Assembly: GCA_002786025.1 (NCBI GenBank)
Contig: NHNW01000004.1
Location: forward strand, 496,001-560,000
Direction: 5' to 3'
Length of the DNA: 64,000 bases
Origin: Zasmidium citrigriseum
Lineage: Eukaryota; Ascomycota; Dothideomycetes; Mycosphaerellales; Mycosphaerellaceae
Each line of letters opens with the position of its first letter. Position 1 is the first letter of the stretch. This document shows, one piece after another, positions 40,702 to 51,539 of this stretch. The translations under genes were made by a program, and so were the position numbers. Under the pieces are notes generated by a model. It was not told where the DNA came from. It ran no database searches and was given only the letters and a program-made list of their open reading frames with translations.

Positions 40702-41401
40702 GCGACATCACGCTCACATCAACACCCACCCAACGGTACTCTCCTCGCCGTCCTCTTTGACAGCAAGGCACACACCATCGCTGATGGCTCACGCTGTACA
40801 CTACAACTCTTGGCGCCCTTCGACACTGCTTTCCGACTTCGATGTTTCTTTACCCGGCCGAGCTTACTCGCTCTTTTACCATGGCCTCACTAATTCGCGA
40901 CAACTTTCCTCGATGTTATTGCTTTACGACTTTCCAGCTCGACACCCGACCTCAGCAATGCTGAATCTTGTCATGCAGACCCCCGAGTCCGCGACGACAT
41001 TGCTCTTGTTGGCACGAGCCACCGACACTCCTTTACGACGCTTCACGACCAACTGGCTCACGAACGACGAAACTTCAGTTATGCTGGATCTTGTCATGCA
41101 CCCGCCATGGGTGCGACGACATTTCTGTTGTTTGGCTCTGGGCCTACCACACTCATTTTGACGACATGTTTTGGGAGGGTTTTCTGTTTTCTACTGGGGT
41201 TCTGGGGTTATGATACGAGATGGCTTTGCGAGAGATACCCCCATTGGTAGTTTGCTGCGTTCTTTCTTTGCGATTTTGGTACTGGCTCGAAATAAATCAT
41301 GTGCATTGTGCTTTGCTTCTCAACTTCTTCTTTCAGTGACTTCATATCGAAAGTTCATGATGCCTCTTGTCTTCACATCACCGCCTTCGTGAGATGCATC
41401 T
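40702..41401. other. Intergenic region with degenerate repeats
   Basis: These 700 bp between two convergent genes contain the tandem repeat at 40922-41150. Open frames here begin at TTG or lack motifs. Confidence 0.45.
40922..41150. repeat. Degenerate tandem repeat, unit about 110-123 bp
   Basis: The block atgctgaatcttgtcatgca (40958) recurs with one change at 41081, exactly 123 bp later. The flanking ctttacgac and gcgacgacatt words are also repeated. The spacing is a multiple of three and one frame reads through both copies (MLNLVM, MLDLVM), but it starts at TTG. Confidence 0.65.
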
Positions 41402-41874
41402 TCAAGCTTCCTTCGCCACCTGCTCAGAAGACTCTCCTACCTTCGGCGATTCCTTGCCCTTGGTCTTGCTTCCACTGGACTCCTTGCCACCACCATTGCC
41501 ACCCAGACTCGCTCGGTCCTTGCCCTTCCGACTAGACTTCCCATCCTCTTCGGCCTTAGGATGTCGTGTGAAGTCCTCCTTCCACCTGATACCCTTGCCC
41601 TCAGCATCATTATCGAGGCCCGCGATCACGCGCTGGTAATGTAGCCGAGTTTGCGTGATGGTCTGAGAAGAACATGGATGAGTAAAGACTTGATAGAATA
41701 TGGGTGGTGGCGACTCACCTCACATCTGTGAAAAGACATCCAGCTCAGCTTCTCGTAGCTCTGCAGGATCTCCGCCGCTGCGTTTCGTTTCTGGAGTGAG
41801 AAGTTTGATTCCGGACTGCGGGCTGATCGCTTTGTTGATGGGACCGGGCGGTGGGATGATGAGGCTGTTGCCAT
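41402..41874 (-). CDS. Small conserved-looking protein, unknown function
   Basis: Two exons (41874-41719, 41662-41402) joined in phase 0 across a 56-nt intron encode 138 residues. The frame above the chosen ATG extends only to a TTG. The splice produces a continuous helical segment with many Tyr, Trp, His and Arg residues (ILQSYEKLSWMSFHRCE, then TITQTRLHYQRVIAGL), the only part that looks conserved. The C-terminal 60 residues are Lys/Gly/Ser-rich and probably disordered. It has no signal peptide or membrane segment. The compact helical core could mediate protein contacts; I cannot name a family. Confidence 0.75.
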
Positions 41875-42457
41875 ATTGACCGACTGAAAGAGTGAGGTTG
41901 TGCGAAGTCCTTGAAAAATCAAGTCTTGCCCTTCCTGCGATCTGTTCTAGAGGAGGAAGGCGACCCTTGTTTGCTATTCGATGGTAACGACGCTCAACTT
42001 TTCACATGCTGTAGATATCCGCGATGCTGTGCAGATGTGATATGCATGTGGCCTGCGGATGAGAAAGTGACGGATTCAGCTACCATGGCTAGTGACATGG
42101 CATCTTTGTCGCGGTAAGCGCCTTGGAGTCGTCTTGCCGCCTTCTTCTTCTGACCCTTCCACTGTCGTTGGCGATGGAGTGAAGACGAAGCCGGCGGCGT
42201 CAAGGCGTGGGTGAAGGATCGACATCGCATCGGGCCGGCAATCCCCTGCAGCAGCGGCTGGAACACGCAATACGCGTTCGTTCTGAAGAAGAAGAATGGC
42301 AATGTCTTGAACTTCTCTCTTTTGACTTAATCGAATACCTACTTTTCTACTACCCTACAAAGGCCCATTGCCAGCAGGCGCATTTGCCTCGTTAAATGAT
42401 TGACAGCTGAAGCACTCCCGCTGCTGGTCGGCGCATCAGCAACAACTTCCCACCACC
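41875..42457. other. Divergent promoter region, nothing recognised
   Basis: These 583 bp separate the small protein gene (minus) from the type II membrane protein gene (plus). No element or gene stands out. Confidence 0.5.
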
Positions 42458-44335
42458 ATGCCTACTCGACTCAACCCATGCTCCTACCTCCCGCGCCGTC
42501 TTCAAATCGTAGCGACTCTCACCGTCTTTGTCCTCCTCTGTATCGTATTCTTGGGGACATCGAGCACAGACGACTTCGACAAGTACCTGGACGAAGTCCC
42601 TTATGGACCGAAGCTGCAAGAGGGAGTCCATCATGCGATAGAAGGGGCACATCAGGTGGTGGATCATATCCCGAATCCTTTGGGACAATCGGCGCATAAA
42701 CCACCCGCAGAGCAGCCAAACAGCAGCAGCGGTGAGGCGAAATGGTACAGCGATTGGAAGTGGAGGAATCCCTTCAGCAGTAGTACCACCCTGGACGAGG
42801 AGAGGGCAGTCCTCCCACCTCTACAGAACCGGCCGCCGATCTACACATACTACGATGCGGCGTCGAGAAGGAAAGATGCGCAGAGCAAGAAGGCGGAGCA
42901 GGACTTGTTGCTTCTATGGCGACGAGCTTGGTGGGCGCAGGGGTTTAAGCCCATGGTGCTGAGCAAGGCGGAGGCCATGAACAATCCTCTCTGGCAAGCG
43001 TTTGAGCATAAGGAGATGGATAAGGCGCTGAACAACGAGCTCATGCGCTGGCTCGCTTGGGGCAACATGGGCACGGGCATATTGGCTAGCTTTCTGGCTT
43101 TCCCAATGGCGTCCTATGACGACCCCATGCTGTCCTTTCTGCGTCGCGGAGAATATCCCACGTTGACCCGTTATGAGGGTCTGGGTAACGGACTGTACAT
43201 CGGCACAAGAGAAGATATCGATGCGGCTCTCAAGGAAGCTGTGCAATCTAATGCCCTGCACCGAGTTAAATACATCGACGAGGCCGTTCCAGAAGATACT
43301 ATCCAGGTCGATAAGAAACACGATGCGATCGCACACTACAGCGACAGCATACTCAAGTCGAAGTACGGACCGATCTCGGAAAAGTTGAAGGATCTTAAGA
43401 CTGTGGGAGACGGGTTGGCCATGCTGCCTCCTTTGATTAACAGCCATCTTCACCTGACATGGCAGAACCTCTTCCCGAAAGGAATCTCCATCCTGAAGCC
43501 ACTTCCAGAACACACTACAGCGATGGTGCAGCCGGCTGTGGACATCGCGATGAATCTAACTCAGTGTCCTTACACGCCGGCTCCAACATCCTGCCCACCG
43601 AACAGGCCGCGATGCACGACTTGTGTTAGCAACTCAATCAAGCTCAATATTGCGAAGGTCTTCAGGAACGACAGCAAGACCTTCACGATTGGCACTGTTC
43701 CGCACCCGTATACGATTCAGAGCTTGGTCAAGAACAACGATCACCTGGATTTGAAGACGATTCGCCGGGAGACTGATCGTGACATCTGGATTCAGGCCAC
43801 CACCAAGGAGCTGCTGGGCACGGGCATCTCATCATTCGCGAGACTGCCTAGCCTGAAGGATGCTGTTGCGTCTGATTATGGCAGCTCGAGATCACTGTGG
43901 TTGACGGCTGAGCGGCCTTTCCAGAAAGATAGCGTGAAGGATATTGAAGAGCTTGACTGGATCTTTGGCTTCGAATTCCCACGAGAGGCCCTTCCCTCTG
44001 GCAAGAGTGAAACTCCGGTACCAGGACCCGAGAGGAGACCAGAACCGCCAAAGCCTGAATATGGAGATGGTCCAATCCCGTCAGAGAAGGACCTACAGAA
44101 CGAGAGAACCTTACTGGAGAAGACAAAGAGGGCACTTGGGACAAAAGCCGCCACTGAAGTCCGGGACATCATCGAAGCCTGGAATCTGGCAGACACGGAG
44201 ATGTGGAAATTCATTCGGGCGTTCAATGCACGGAGGCGGATAGAAAGGAGACAGTGGGAAGAAGACGAAAGCTCGTTTCTAGGAAAGGGAGTGTTTGATA
44301 GATGGGTGGACAAAATCACGCGAGATACCAAGTAG
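42458..44335 (+). CDS. Type II membrane protein, possible Golgi/ER luminal protein
   Basis: A single exon of 625 residues from ATG 42458. Residues 17-33 (IVATLTVFVLLCIVFLG) form one N-terminal transmembrane anchor preceded by basic residues (RR at 13-14), the topology of Golgi enzymes. The luminal part has conserved-looking blocks: DLLLLWRRAWWAQGFKPMVL, ELMRWLAWGNMGTGILASFL, PTLTRYEGLGNGLYIG and LPPLINSHLHLTWQNLFP. Four cysteines at about 370-390 (CPYTPAPTSCPPNRPRCTTC) are suited to disulphides. Potential N-glycosylation sites include NSS, NLT and NDS. Blocks with W, R and D resemble glycan-related proteins, but no DxD motif or known glycosyltransferase family is evident. Function unknown. 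Confidence 0.8.
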   Translation: MPTRLNPCSYLPRRLQIVATLTVFVLLCIVFLGTSSTDDFDKYLDEVPYGPKLQEGVHHAIEGAHQVVDHIPNPLGQSAHKPPAEQPNSSSGEAKWYSDWKWRNPFSSSTTLDEERAVLPPLQNRPPIYTYYDAASRRKDAQSKKAEQDLLLLWRRAWWAQGFKPMVLSKAEAMNNPLWQAFEHKEMDKALNNELMRWLAWGNMGTGILASFLAFPMASYDDPMLSFLRRGEYPTLTRYEGLGNGLYIGTREDIDAALKEAVQSNALHRVKYIDEAVPEDTIQVDKKHDAIAHYSDSILKSKYGPISEKLKDLKTVGDGLAMLPPLINSHLHLTWQNLFPKGISILKPLPEHTTAMVQPAVDIAMNLTQCPYTPAPTSCPPNRPRCTTCVSNSIKLNIAKVFRNDSKTFTIGTVPHPYTIQSLVKNNDHLDLKTIRRETDRDIWIQATTKELLGTGISSFARLPSLKDAVASDYGSSRSLWLTAERPFQKDSVKDIEELDWIFGFEFPREALPSGKSETPVPGPERRPEPPKPEYGDGPIPSEKDLQNERTLLEKTKRALGTKAATEVRDIIEAWNLADTEMWKFIRAFNARRRIERRQWEEDESSFLGKGVFDRWVDKITRDTK

Positions 44336-44594
44336 CACCTGCAGCATTGAGCGATGGCGTTTCGGGACATGGGGTGGGAAGTTACTGCACAGAATTCAGA
44401 AGATCATATGTGGTCGCTTCCTTTGCTTCGATGTCAGGAAGGTAAGTGGGAAGCAGCGACGCTCCTGCTTGACGTACATTTTCAGCATCCTCCTCCTGAT
44501 CGACTTCCGACATACACTCTCACACTTCAGCAGTCCCGTACACTTCGCGAGCAGACCTCAATAACATCGTAAAGACGACACGATCTAACGAATC

Positions 44595-47500
44595 ATGGAT
44601 AATCGAGAACAAGACAAGACAGAACTTCCACCCAGCCCGCCTTCCGATGACAGCGCCTCCCAAGGCAAGGAAGACGGCGGCAATGAATCTACACGCAGCG
44701 ACGACGAAATGGATGTGTCTTTCGGCTCTGCTTATCGTACCGCGGCCTCACTTCCCCCAGAAACTCCTCATCGGCCTGAGTCGCCTATCCCGCCCCGGTC
44801 TCCTCGCCCACGATCCGCTGAGCCCTCTCGAACCCTGCAAGCAGATTCGGATGGAGATGTTGAAATGAACCCACCGCCATCACCAAGGCCTTCAGCAACA
44901 CGTCTGGCCTCTCCGGTCCCTCCATTGGTCAGATCGAGCGACCCCTTCTCAGATTTCGACGACAACGACGAGTTCGAAATGCCCCGGCCGCCAGCTCCTC
45001 CCAATCGTTCTCCCCTGACACCACGCCAACGCCGTGCCTCCATGTCGTCGGCTCCCCTACCACCCGCCAATATCGGCGGCGAAGACTTCACCGAAGCACG
45101 AGAACGTCTCGAGACCGCCGTCCGGCTCGACATCAATCGGAAATACAGTCAAGCATTGACAGCGTACAACGAGGCTCACACTCTCTTTGCACCCGGCTTG
45201 AATTCAGTCACCATGTCACCGTCCTCCCGAAGAGCTTTGGAGAGGACGTTGGATCCGCATCATGAGCGTGCTGCTGTCCTTGAGGATGCTATGGTCATTG
45301 ATGATACGGATACGGATCATTTCATGGTCGATGCGAGTCGAGTGCCTCCGCTTTCGAGGGGTGCTATAGGTAACCAGGAATTTGCTGTGCCGGGACCACC
45401 TGCTTCCATGGTGAGACCTAGAGGGATGTCGGAGAGTCCTGAGGAGCTGGAAGAGAGACCTGCAGAGAGCCCGTTGGCTAAGCCGGACTATGGCGTTGAT
45501 AAGTACTTGCAAGAGCTTGCGAAGATGTATGGCGACGACAGTCGTTCTCGTCCGCGCACATTGTCGCCGTCGCCGTCTCGACCAAGTCAAAGGGAAGGAA
45601 CGCCGGTACCCAGTCGAGAGCGGCGAGGTAATGCATTGTCGCCGCGAAAGGAGAGGGAAGGAACACCAATGCCCAGTCCGACCCGGCGAACAAGCAGCCC
45701 TCCCAGAGGAAGAACGCAACAACGCAAAGACAGCGGAGCTTCGGCCTCTGGATCCAATACGAACATGGAACCCAGCCGTGAGAGAGCCGGAACGCCTCTG
45801 CCTGGCGGTGCAGAGAACTTCGAGAATCGCCATGCGAAACGTGGCCTGACGAGCTATGGTTGTGTCGACGAAAGCGAGGGAAGAACACCACCTCGCAAAC
45901 AACCGAAGATCATGAACGAGCTTCCCAGCATTCGGGACCAATCTCCAAGAAGGGCACTGGATGAGGCCAGTGCCAAGAAGCAGCACGATGAGGCCAATAC
46001 TTCTGCATGGATGGAAGAACTCTACTGGAACCATAGGGGTCAGCTCCACGGTGAGCTGGCCAAGGATAAATATGCGGAGCTACGAGCCATACGCAAGAGG
46101 CTACCGAAGTGGAAACCCTATCTCATTGACCAAGAAGAGCAGCAGGATCAAACTCGCCACACGTCTATGGAGAGGTCCACCCTGGTCAGGTCGACCCCTA
46201 TGGCCAGGTCGACACCTATGGTCAGGTTCTCACCAATGACCAGGGAATCCAAACGCAGACGAGACATCAAACTGTGCGGTAACTGCGGTAGCACACGAGG
46301 GGCGGATGGAGGTCGCCTTCTCCTGTGTGCGAAGTGTCGACAGACTCACTATTGCTCGGATCCATGTCAAAAGAATCACCGCTCAATACACCTACCAAGA
46401 TGTAAGTTGGAGGCTCCAAAACAGCAACAAGCCATGCTGCCGCGCCAAACCACTCCAAAGCCCGCATCTAGCCCGCTGCGACAGGAGATTACGGTGTTCT
46501 CGTGTCAGACCCCTGAGACAGACATACACAAGATGGCCGAAGATGCGAACCGTGGCCGACTGGCAGATCTACCAGGAATGGATACGCTGACGGCAGCTTT
46601 AGAGGCGGGGGTCATCGAAATCGACGAGTTCATGAGAGAGATGAACAGGATTGCCAGAGAACATAAGGGCAGCAATGAGACTTCGGATCTGATCGCTGAT
46701 AGCAGCTCCAGCTCCTCGTCAGACTCGGGATCTGATTTCGAGACCTCACCAAAAGCGCCAGCAGTACCACCAGGACTGGAAAGTGTCCCAAGATCTTTGA
46801 ACCTTTCTGCTCTAGAACGGGAGTTCAACTATGATTCCATGTCGAGAAGAAGTAAATCGCCAGAGGCAGCACACCTTCAGGCCGCCGAAATCCTTTCCAG
46901 CTTGAGCAGAGCCCCAACGACAAACACTGGGGATGGAAATTTCGCACTGCACCAGCTATGGGACCAAGAGATCCCCGTACGAGGCTCCAAAGGTAAAGAG
47001 AGGTCTGTCGAAGAAGATCCCTCGCCCCTCTTTTTGGACAGTGACAGTGATGAAGACGCCCCTCACGAACTCGAGGAAGATTCTTCAGACGAAGAAGACA
47101 AAGTGGCCGAATGGAACCGGCGTTGTGAGGGTCTAGACCCAGAGTCGAAACGTATACTCGATGAGATATGCAAAGATGCGGACCTGGAAAAGGGCTCCAA
47201 GAAAATCAATGACATGCCATCGAAGAAGATCAGCGACTTTCGAATTCAAGCTGATGGCGGTCGAGTGCTGGAATATCGTGTCTCGGACGCAACGAGACAT
47301 GAGGAATGGTGCCGGGCAACTTCTCTAGACGGTCATGCATGGTAAGTCTCCCCAAACACGAGATCCCTCTTCTCGTGCTCACACGACAACCAGGACCCGC
47401 GCAATGGAAGCCTTCTAGTCGCAGGCCGAACCCGAAGAACATCGCAGCTGGCTCGAAGACCCCAGACGTCCCGGAGCCGAGCAGGTCATCCTCAGTCCCT

Positions 47501-47763
47501 TCAGACTTTGGATCAAGACGTGCTGGTTTCGCGACCTCCGTGAGATTATCTTTGACGTCCAGGATTTCCAGCAGCAGGAGCTTGGGGAGTTGGATCGGAG
47601 GGAGGCGATCCACTTGGGGCCGGACTGGTCGTGGGCGATTGGGGAATATTGGTATCGAGCTAAGGTTGCGTACGAGTGGTCGAAGAGCATGATCAAGCTG
47701 AAGGCTTTGGATGCGGATTTGGCGAGAGATGTGGATGTTAAGGAGTTGGATTGTTTTGTGTAA
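44595..47763 (+). CDS. MYND zinc-finger protein with MIT-like domain; uncertain 3' end
   Basis: Exon 1 (44595-47341) encodes 915 complete codons. A disordered Pro/Ser-rich start is followed by an MIT-like helical hairpin near 160-225 (LETAVRLDINRKYSQALTAYNEAH), then Arg/Ser/Pro repeats (REGTPVPS, REGTPMPS). A complete MYND zinc finger lies at 561-603 (C561GNC, CAKC, YCSDPC, H-x3-C). Acidic segments and a final coding part follow. The gtaagt donor at 47342 can pair with an acceptor at 47393, giving 923 residues ending at an amber codon at 47416. It can instead pair with one at 47447, giving about 1020 residues ending at 47763. Sequence after the amber codon is clearly protein-like in the same frame (CWFRDLREIIFDVQDFQQQE). 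MYND domains bind proline-rich partners; the target is unknown. Confidence 0.72.
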
Positions 47764-47946
47764 CGGTGCGAGGGATGGGTTTGCGAATGAGTAGAAGGTA
47801 TGTCTCCTTTTCATGTGATGGAATTGAAGTTGAGCTCGTGAGACGAAGATCCTACGGCTCTCATCAGAGACATTTTCATCGTTCAGCTGAGCTTCACGAC
47901 AACATACATTCATACCACATACACATTCTAGTCTGGCTCCGATGCT

Positions 47947-50066
47947 CTACGCAATCCAGAACCAGACCCTCTCGATCCAATTCCTAGGCACAACCTCCGG
48001 CCACACCTCAGCGTCAAGCGCAGCCTTACCCGACCAGATATCCGCCTCATGCGCTTTCACAAACTTGGTTCTCTTGAGGATTTTCCAGAAGAGATAAAAC
48101 CCAAGATAAATCGGGATGCCAACATAAGCCGTCACAAAACTCTGCACATCCCAATTACTCGACCCATCGCTCGCATTATGCGTAAACACGGCGAAACCAT
48201 TGAACAGGATAATGATAATGAAGAACGCCAAGGCGAGGTAGGCGGTGTAGGGCTGGAAGCGGGAGCGGAAGACGAGGTCGGTGTTCCGGTTTACGCCTTG
48301 GGCGGCCATGGCGGCGCGGAAGCGCAGGTAGGCGATTAGGATGGAAACCCAGGTGAAGAGGGAGGTGATTGTTGTGAGAGTTTGGAACCAGTCGAAGACG
48401 GAGGCGGCGCCGGACGAGACGGTCATGTACTGGAAGTAAAGGGTAGAAGGTCAGTATGTCTCAGACATTTTGCAGGACGGGCTTCTGCCCTTGACTTTAC
48501 GTACGGTTAGGAGGCCGATGCTGGCGGTTATTAGGACGCACTGGATATCGCTGATTAGCTATCGTTCTTCGATGTGACTGTCGTGATATGACTTACCCAG
48601 ATCGGGACTCCTTTCTTTGTGCATTGGAGGAGGAAGCGGGGGGCTTGTTTGTTTTGGGCCAGGGCGAAGAGGTAGCGGGATCCGGTGAAGAGGAAGGCGT
48701 TGCCGGAGGAGGTTGCGGATGTGAGGATTACGGCGTTGATGATGTGTGGAAGGACTGGGATACCGGCGCGGACGATGGCGATGACCCATGGAGAAGAGGC
48801 AGCGCCTGCACCGCCGTTCAGGAGCCGGTCGTCATCGGCTGGAACGGTGACACCAATGGCCAGAGAACCGAGGACGTAGAAGAACAGGATTCTGGCAAGA
48901 AGGTCAGCACATGTCTTTGTCCATAGAGGTGTGAGAAGCATACCTCCAAAACACTCTCCTCACAGCCTTAGGAATATTCCGCCTCGGATTCTCAGCCTCA
49001 CCAGCAGCAACAGCAACCATCTCAACACCTCCGTACGAGAAAGCAGCATTGGCAAGCGTAGCGAAGAAACCCGCAAAACGTCCGGTATCGCCGGTACCGA
49101 TGTACTCTCGCATCGCCGCCCAAGGATGCTTCCAGTAACGGAATCCAAGGCGTCCTTGGTCTGGGCCACCGCCGAGATCGATGACGAGGGCGAGGATCAG
49201 GAGGCCGATGATGGTGATGATCTTGATGGAGGCGAAGACGAATTCGGCTTCTCCGTAGATGGACACTGCAAAGATGTTGAGGCAGACGATTAGGACGAGG
49301 ATTATGGAGATCCAGGCGGCTATTCAGAGGTTAGTGAAATTGAATGGCGTTTGGTTTCTGTTCTGAGGACTCACCTTGATTGATAGATTCGTTCCAGAAA
49401 CCAATGACTAGCGAAGCAGCAGAGATCTCAGCGCAGAGTGTAAGCGCACTGGAGTACCAGTTGTTCTGTCAAACGCGTCGATTAGTTCGCCGTCGTTTCA
49501 AAGCCCGCAATGGTCAAAGGGACTCACCCAACCAGCAGCAAAACCCATAGCCGGATCAACATATCTCGCGCAATACTGGGGAATAGCACCAGGAAGAGGC
49601 AACCAAGTAGCCATTTCTCCCAAGCACTGCATCATGGCAAAGATAGCCACACCCGTCATCGAGTAACCCAGGAGAACGGAGAGTGGACCCCCCGTGGCGA
49701 AGGCCTTGCCGATACCCTGTAGAACATCGTCAACTCAACATCCTCGAACGACGAGCAAAGTGAATGGACATACGAGAAAGAGACCTGTTCCGATGGTACC
49801 TCCCAGGGCAATAAATTGAATATGTCTCGACTTCAATCCTCTTGCAACATATCCAAATTCTGCAAAACCATCATATCAGCATTCAGCTCCTCGAACGAGT
49901 GAAAATACAACTCACGCTCCGCAGTCTCAATATCCCCATAAAGATCCGCCGCCTCCTGGACAGCAACAGCACTCTTCCTCCTGGCATCATGACCATGGAC
50001 ATCGCCGGTACCGTAGTCATCGACCGGCGACGTGGAGTTCACGTAGATGTTCTTTTCCGGATCCAT
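47947..50066 (-). CDS. Amino-acid permease (YAT/AAT family)
   Basis: Eight exons (50066-49916, 49859-49774, 49716-49528, 49465-49375, 49319-48944, 48891-48597, 48540-48505, 48429-47947) encode 568 residues; all phases agree and introns are 52-75 nt. The cytosolic N-terminus leads to the signature GLKSRHIQFIALGGTIGTGLF, the substrate-binding unwound part of TM1. Later hallmarks are PLPGAIPQYCARYVDPAMGFAAGW, NNWYSSALTLCAEISAA, RRNIPKAVRRVFWRI and GNAFLFTGSRYLFALAQN. Twelve hydrophobic segments are visible. Family members are proton-coupled plasma-membrane importers of amino acids. The penultimate 36-nt exon (CVLITASIGLLT) is unusually small but both splice sites are canonical. Substrate range cannot be read from sequence. 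Confidence 0.93.
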
Positions 50067-51539
50067 GGCGAAGGGATGTCTGTGATCCGTCGAAAGTCGA
50101 TGGACTGGTCGTCTTTAAGTAAGACCGGAGCTGAATGCGATCACAAGCCCTGTAGCATGTGGATGCACAAGCACAAAGCAAGGCGATCGATGTTTCTTCA
50201 CCGGAGTAGAAGAAGAAGGCTGCGCTCCACACACACCCTCTGGCCTGTTGTCGAGATACAACCAAGATGGAAAAGTCAAACCCAACCCAGGAGGGTTTCA
50301 AGGCGAGGTAAATTCATCTTTATACCCAGCCAGTATCGACGCAACCTCAGGTAAGACGAGATCCGCTGCTACCCTACGCATCCCTGCGCCGTGTGCCATG
50401 CTGCCGTGCTTGTCGAAGCCAACATCCACGCCGTATCGTGTGCATGCAAGCTAGCCCGCTAGCCTGGAACCTTGAGGTTCCCTTGCGTGACTGCGAACTG
50501 GGTACACAAGGGTCAAGCTAGGAAAGATTCAGCTCGAGCAATTATGGCGGCCTCGACCAATCGTTTGCCGACATTAGAGCGTCGCATCTTCAGGAACAAG
50601 GACTCCGCCGTTATCTAGAACATCGTTCCAAAACCGTCATCGGTTGACCTATGATGTCGCAGTCCTTCGCACCGAAAGCGTGCGAGTAGGGTAGCACGAA
50701 GATCTTGCGATCGTGGTGAGGGGTGTCGGTGACGAGGACTGGCTTGACGTGCTCGTACCAACTCCCCGCTCGCATGGCATGTAACCGCGCCGCTCCCCAA
50801 ACAGACCAAGATCCGTGGCCTTAGAAGTGGCCAGATCTCTCTACAGAAGAGCACGCAAAGATTACGATCCTTGACCTGCAGTCCATATTGGCGCCGCCGA
50901 TGGAAGGGCGCTAAGCTCCAACCAAAGCTTCCAGAAGCTTTCCAAAGATAAGAGACTCGGCTTTGGCTGGCCTACACACGCTGCGGTCTGATCGGCTCAA
51001 TTCTTAGCGGTCACGACAAGCCTGCCACGCCGGTCTTGTTCGATAAGCCTTCAGATTATTAGGGAACGAGCGAAGTCTTGCTGAAACGTAAGGCCAAGAA
51101 GTTCCTTACGAGAATGCTTCTGTCCTCTGTAGCAAGGGACGTATCCCTCGGCATGCGACTTGGCACCTGACAGTGATAGCTGCATATCAAGGTCGGAGAT
51201 CCGGTCGCCGTCCTGCTGCGACGATGCAGGCACGAAGTCTGATGTTGTTGGAGGGGTCGCCGCGCTTCGTATAGGCATAAGCTGGCGCAACAACTACTGC
51301 TGTCGCAATCCCACCCAATAGAGGCAAAAGCTGAGCATGGCAGGGGATCGCAAGAGTGCAGGACCTCCCTCATCCAGACCTAGCTCCATAACCCTGAGGA
51401 GCGCCACCAGAGAGGCGACTCGGATTTCGGCCTCACTTCTGCAGTTGGCAAAGCCTCCCGTGGAGGGCATGCAATGGTTGCACGCACAGACAACCCATGT
51501 GATGGCAAGCAATTCCCAAGACTGAGCCAATTATCAATC
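50067..51539. other. Intergenic region, nothing recognised
   Basis: About 1.47 kb hold the permease promoter and the 3' flank of the peroxin gene. Only short frames of 60-170 codons without motifs occur. A single TTATCT (AGATAA on the permease strand, near 50610) could be a GATA-factor site, but one copy is weak evidence. Confidence 0.45.

Noticed and set aside
45216..46049. 277-codon minus-strand frame inside the MYND gene
   Set aside because: Antisense shadow created by Arg/Ser/Pro-rich codons; no motif of its own.
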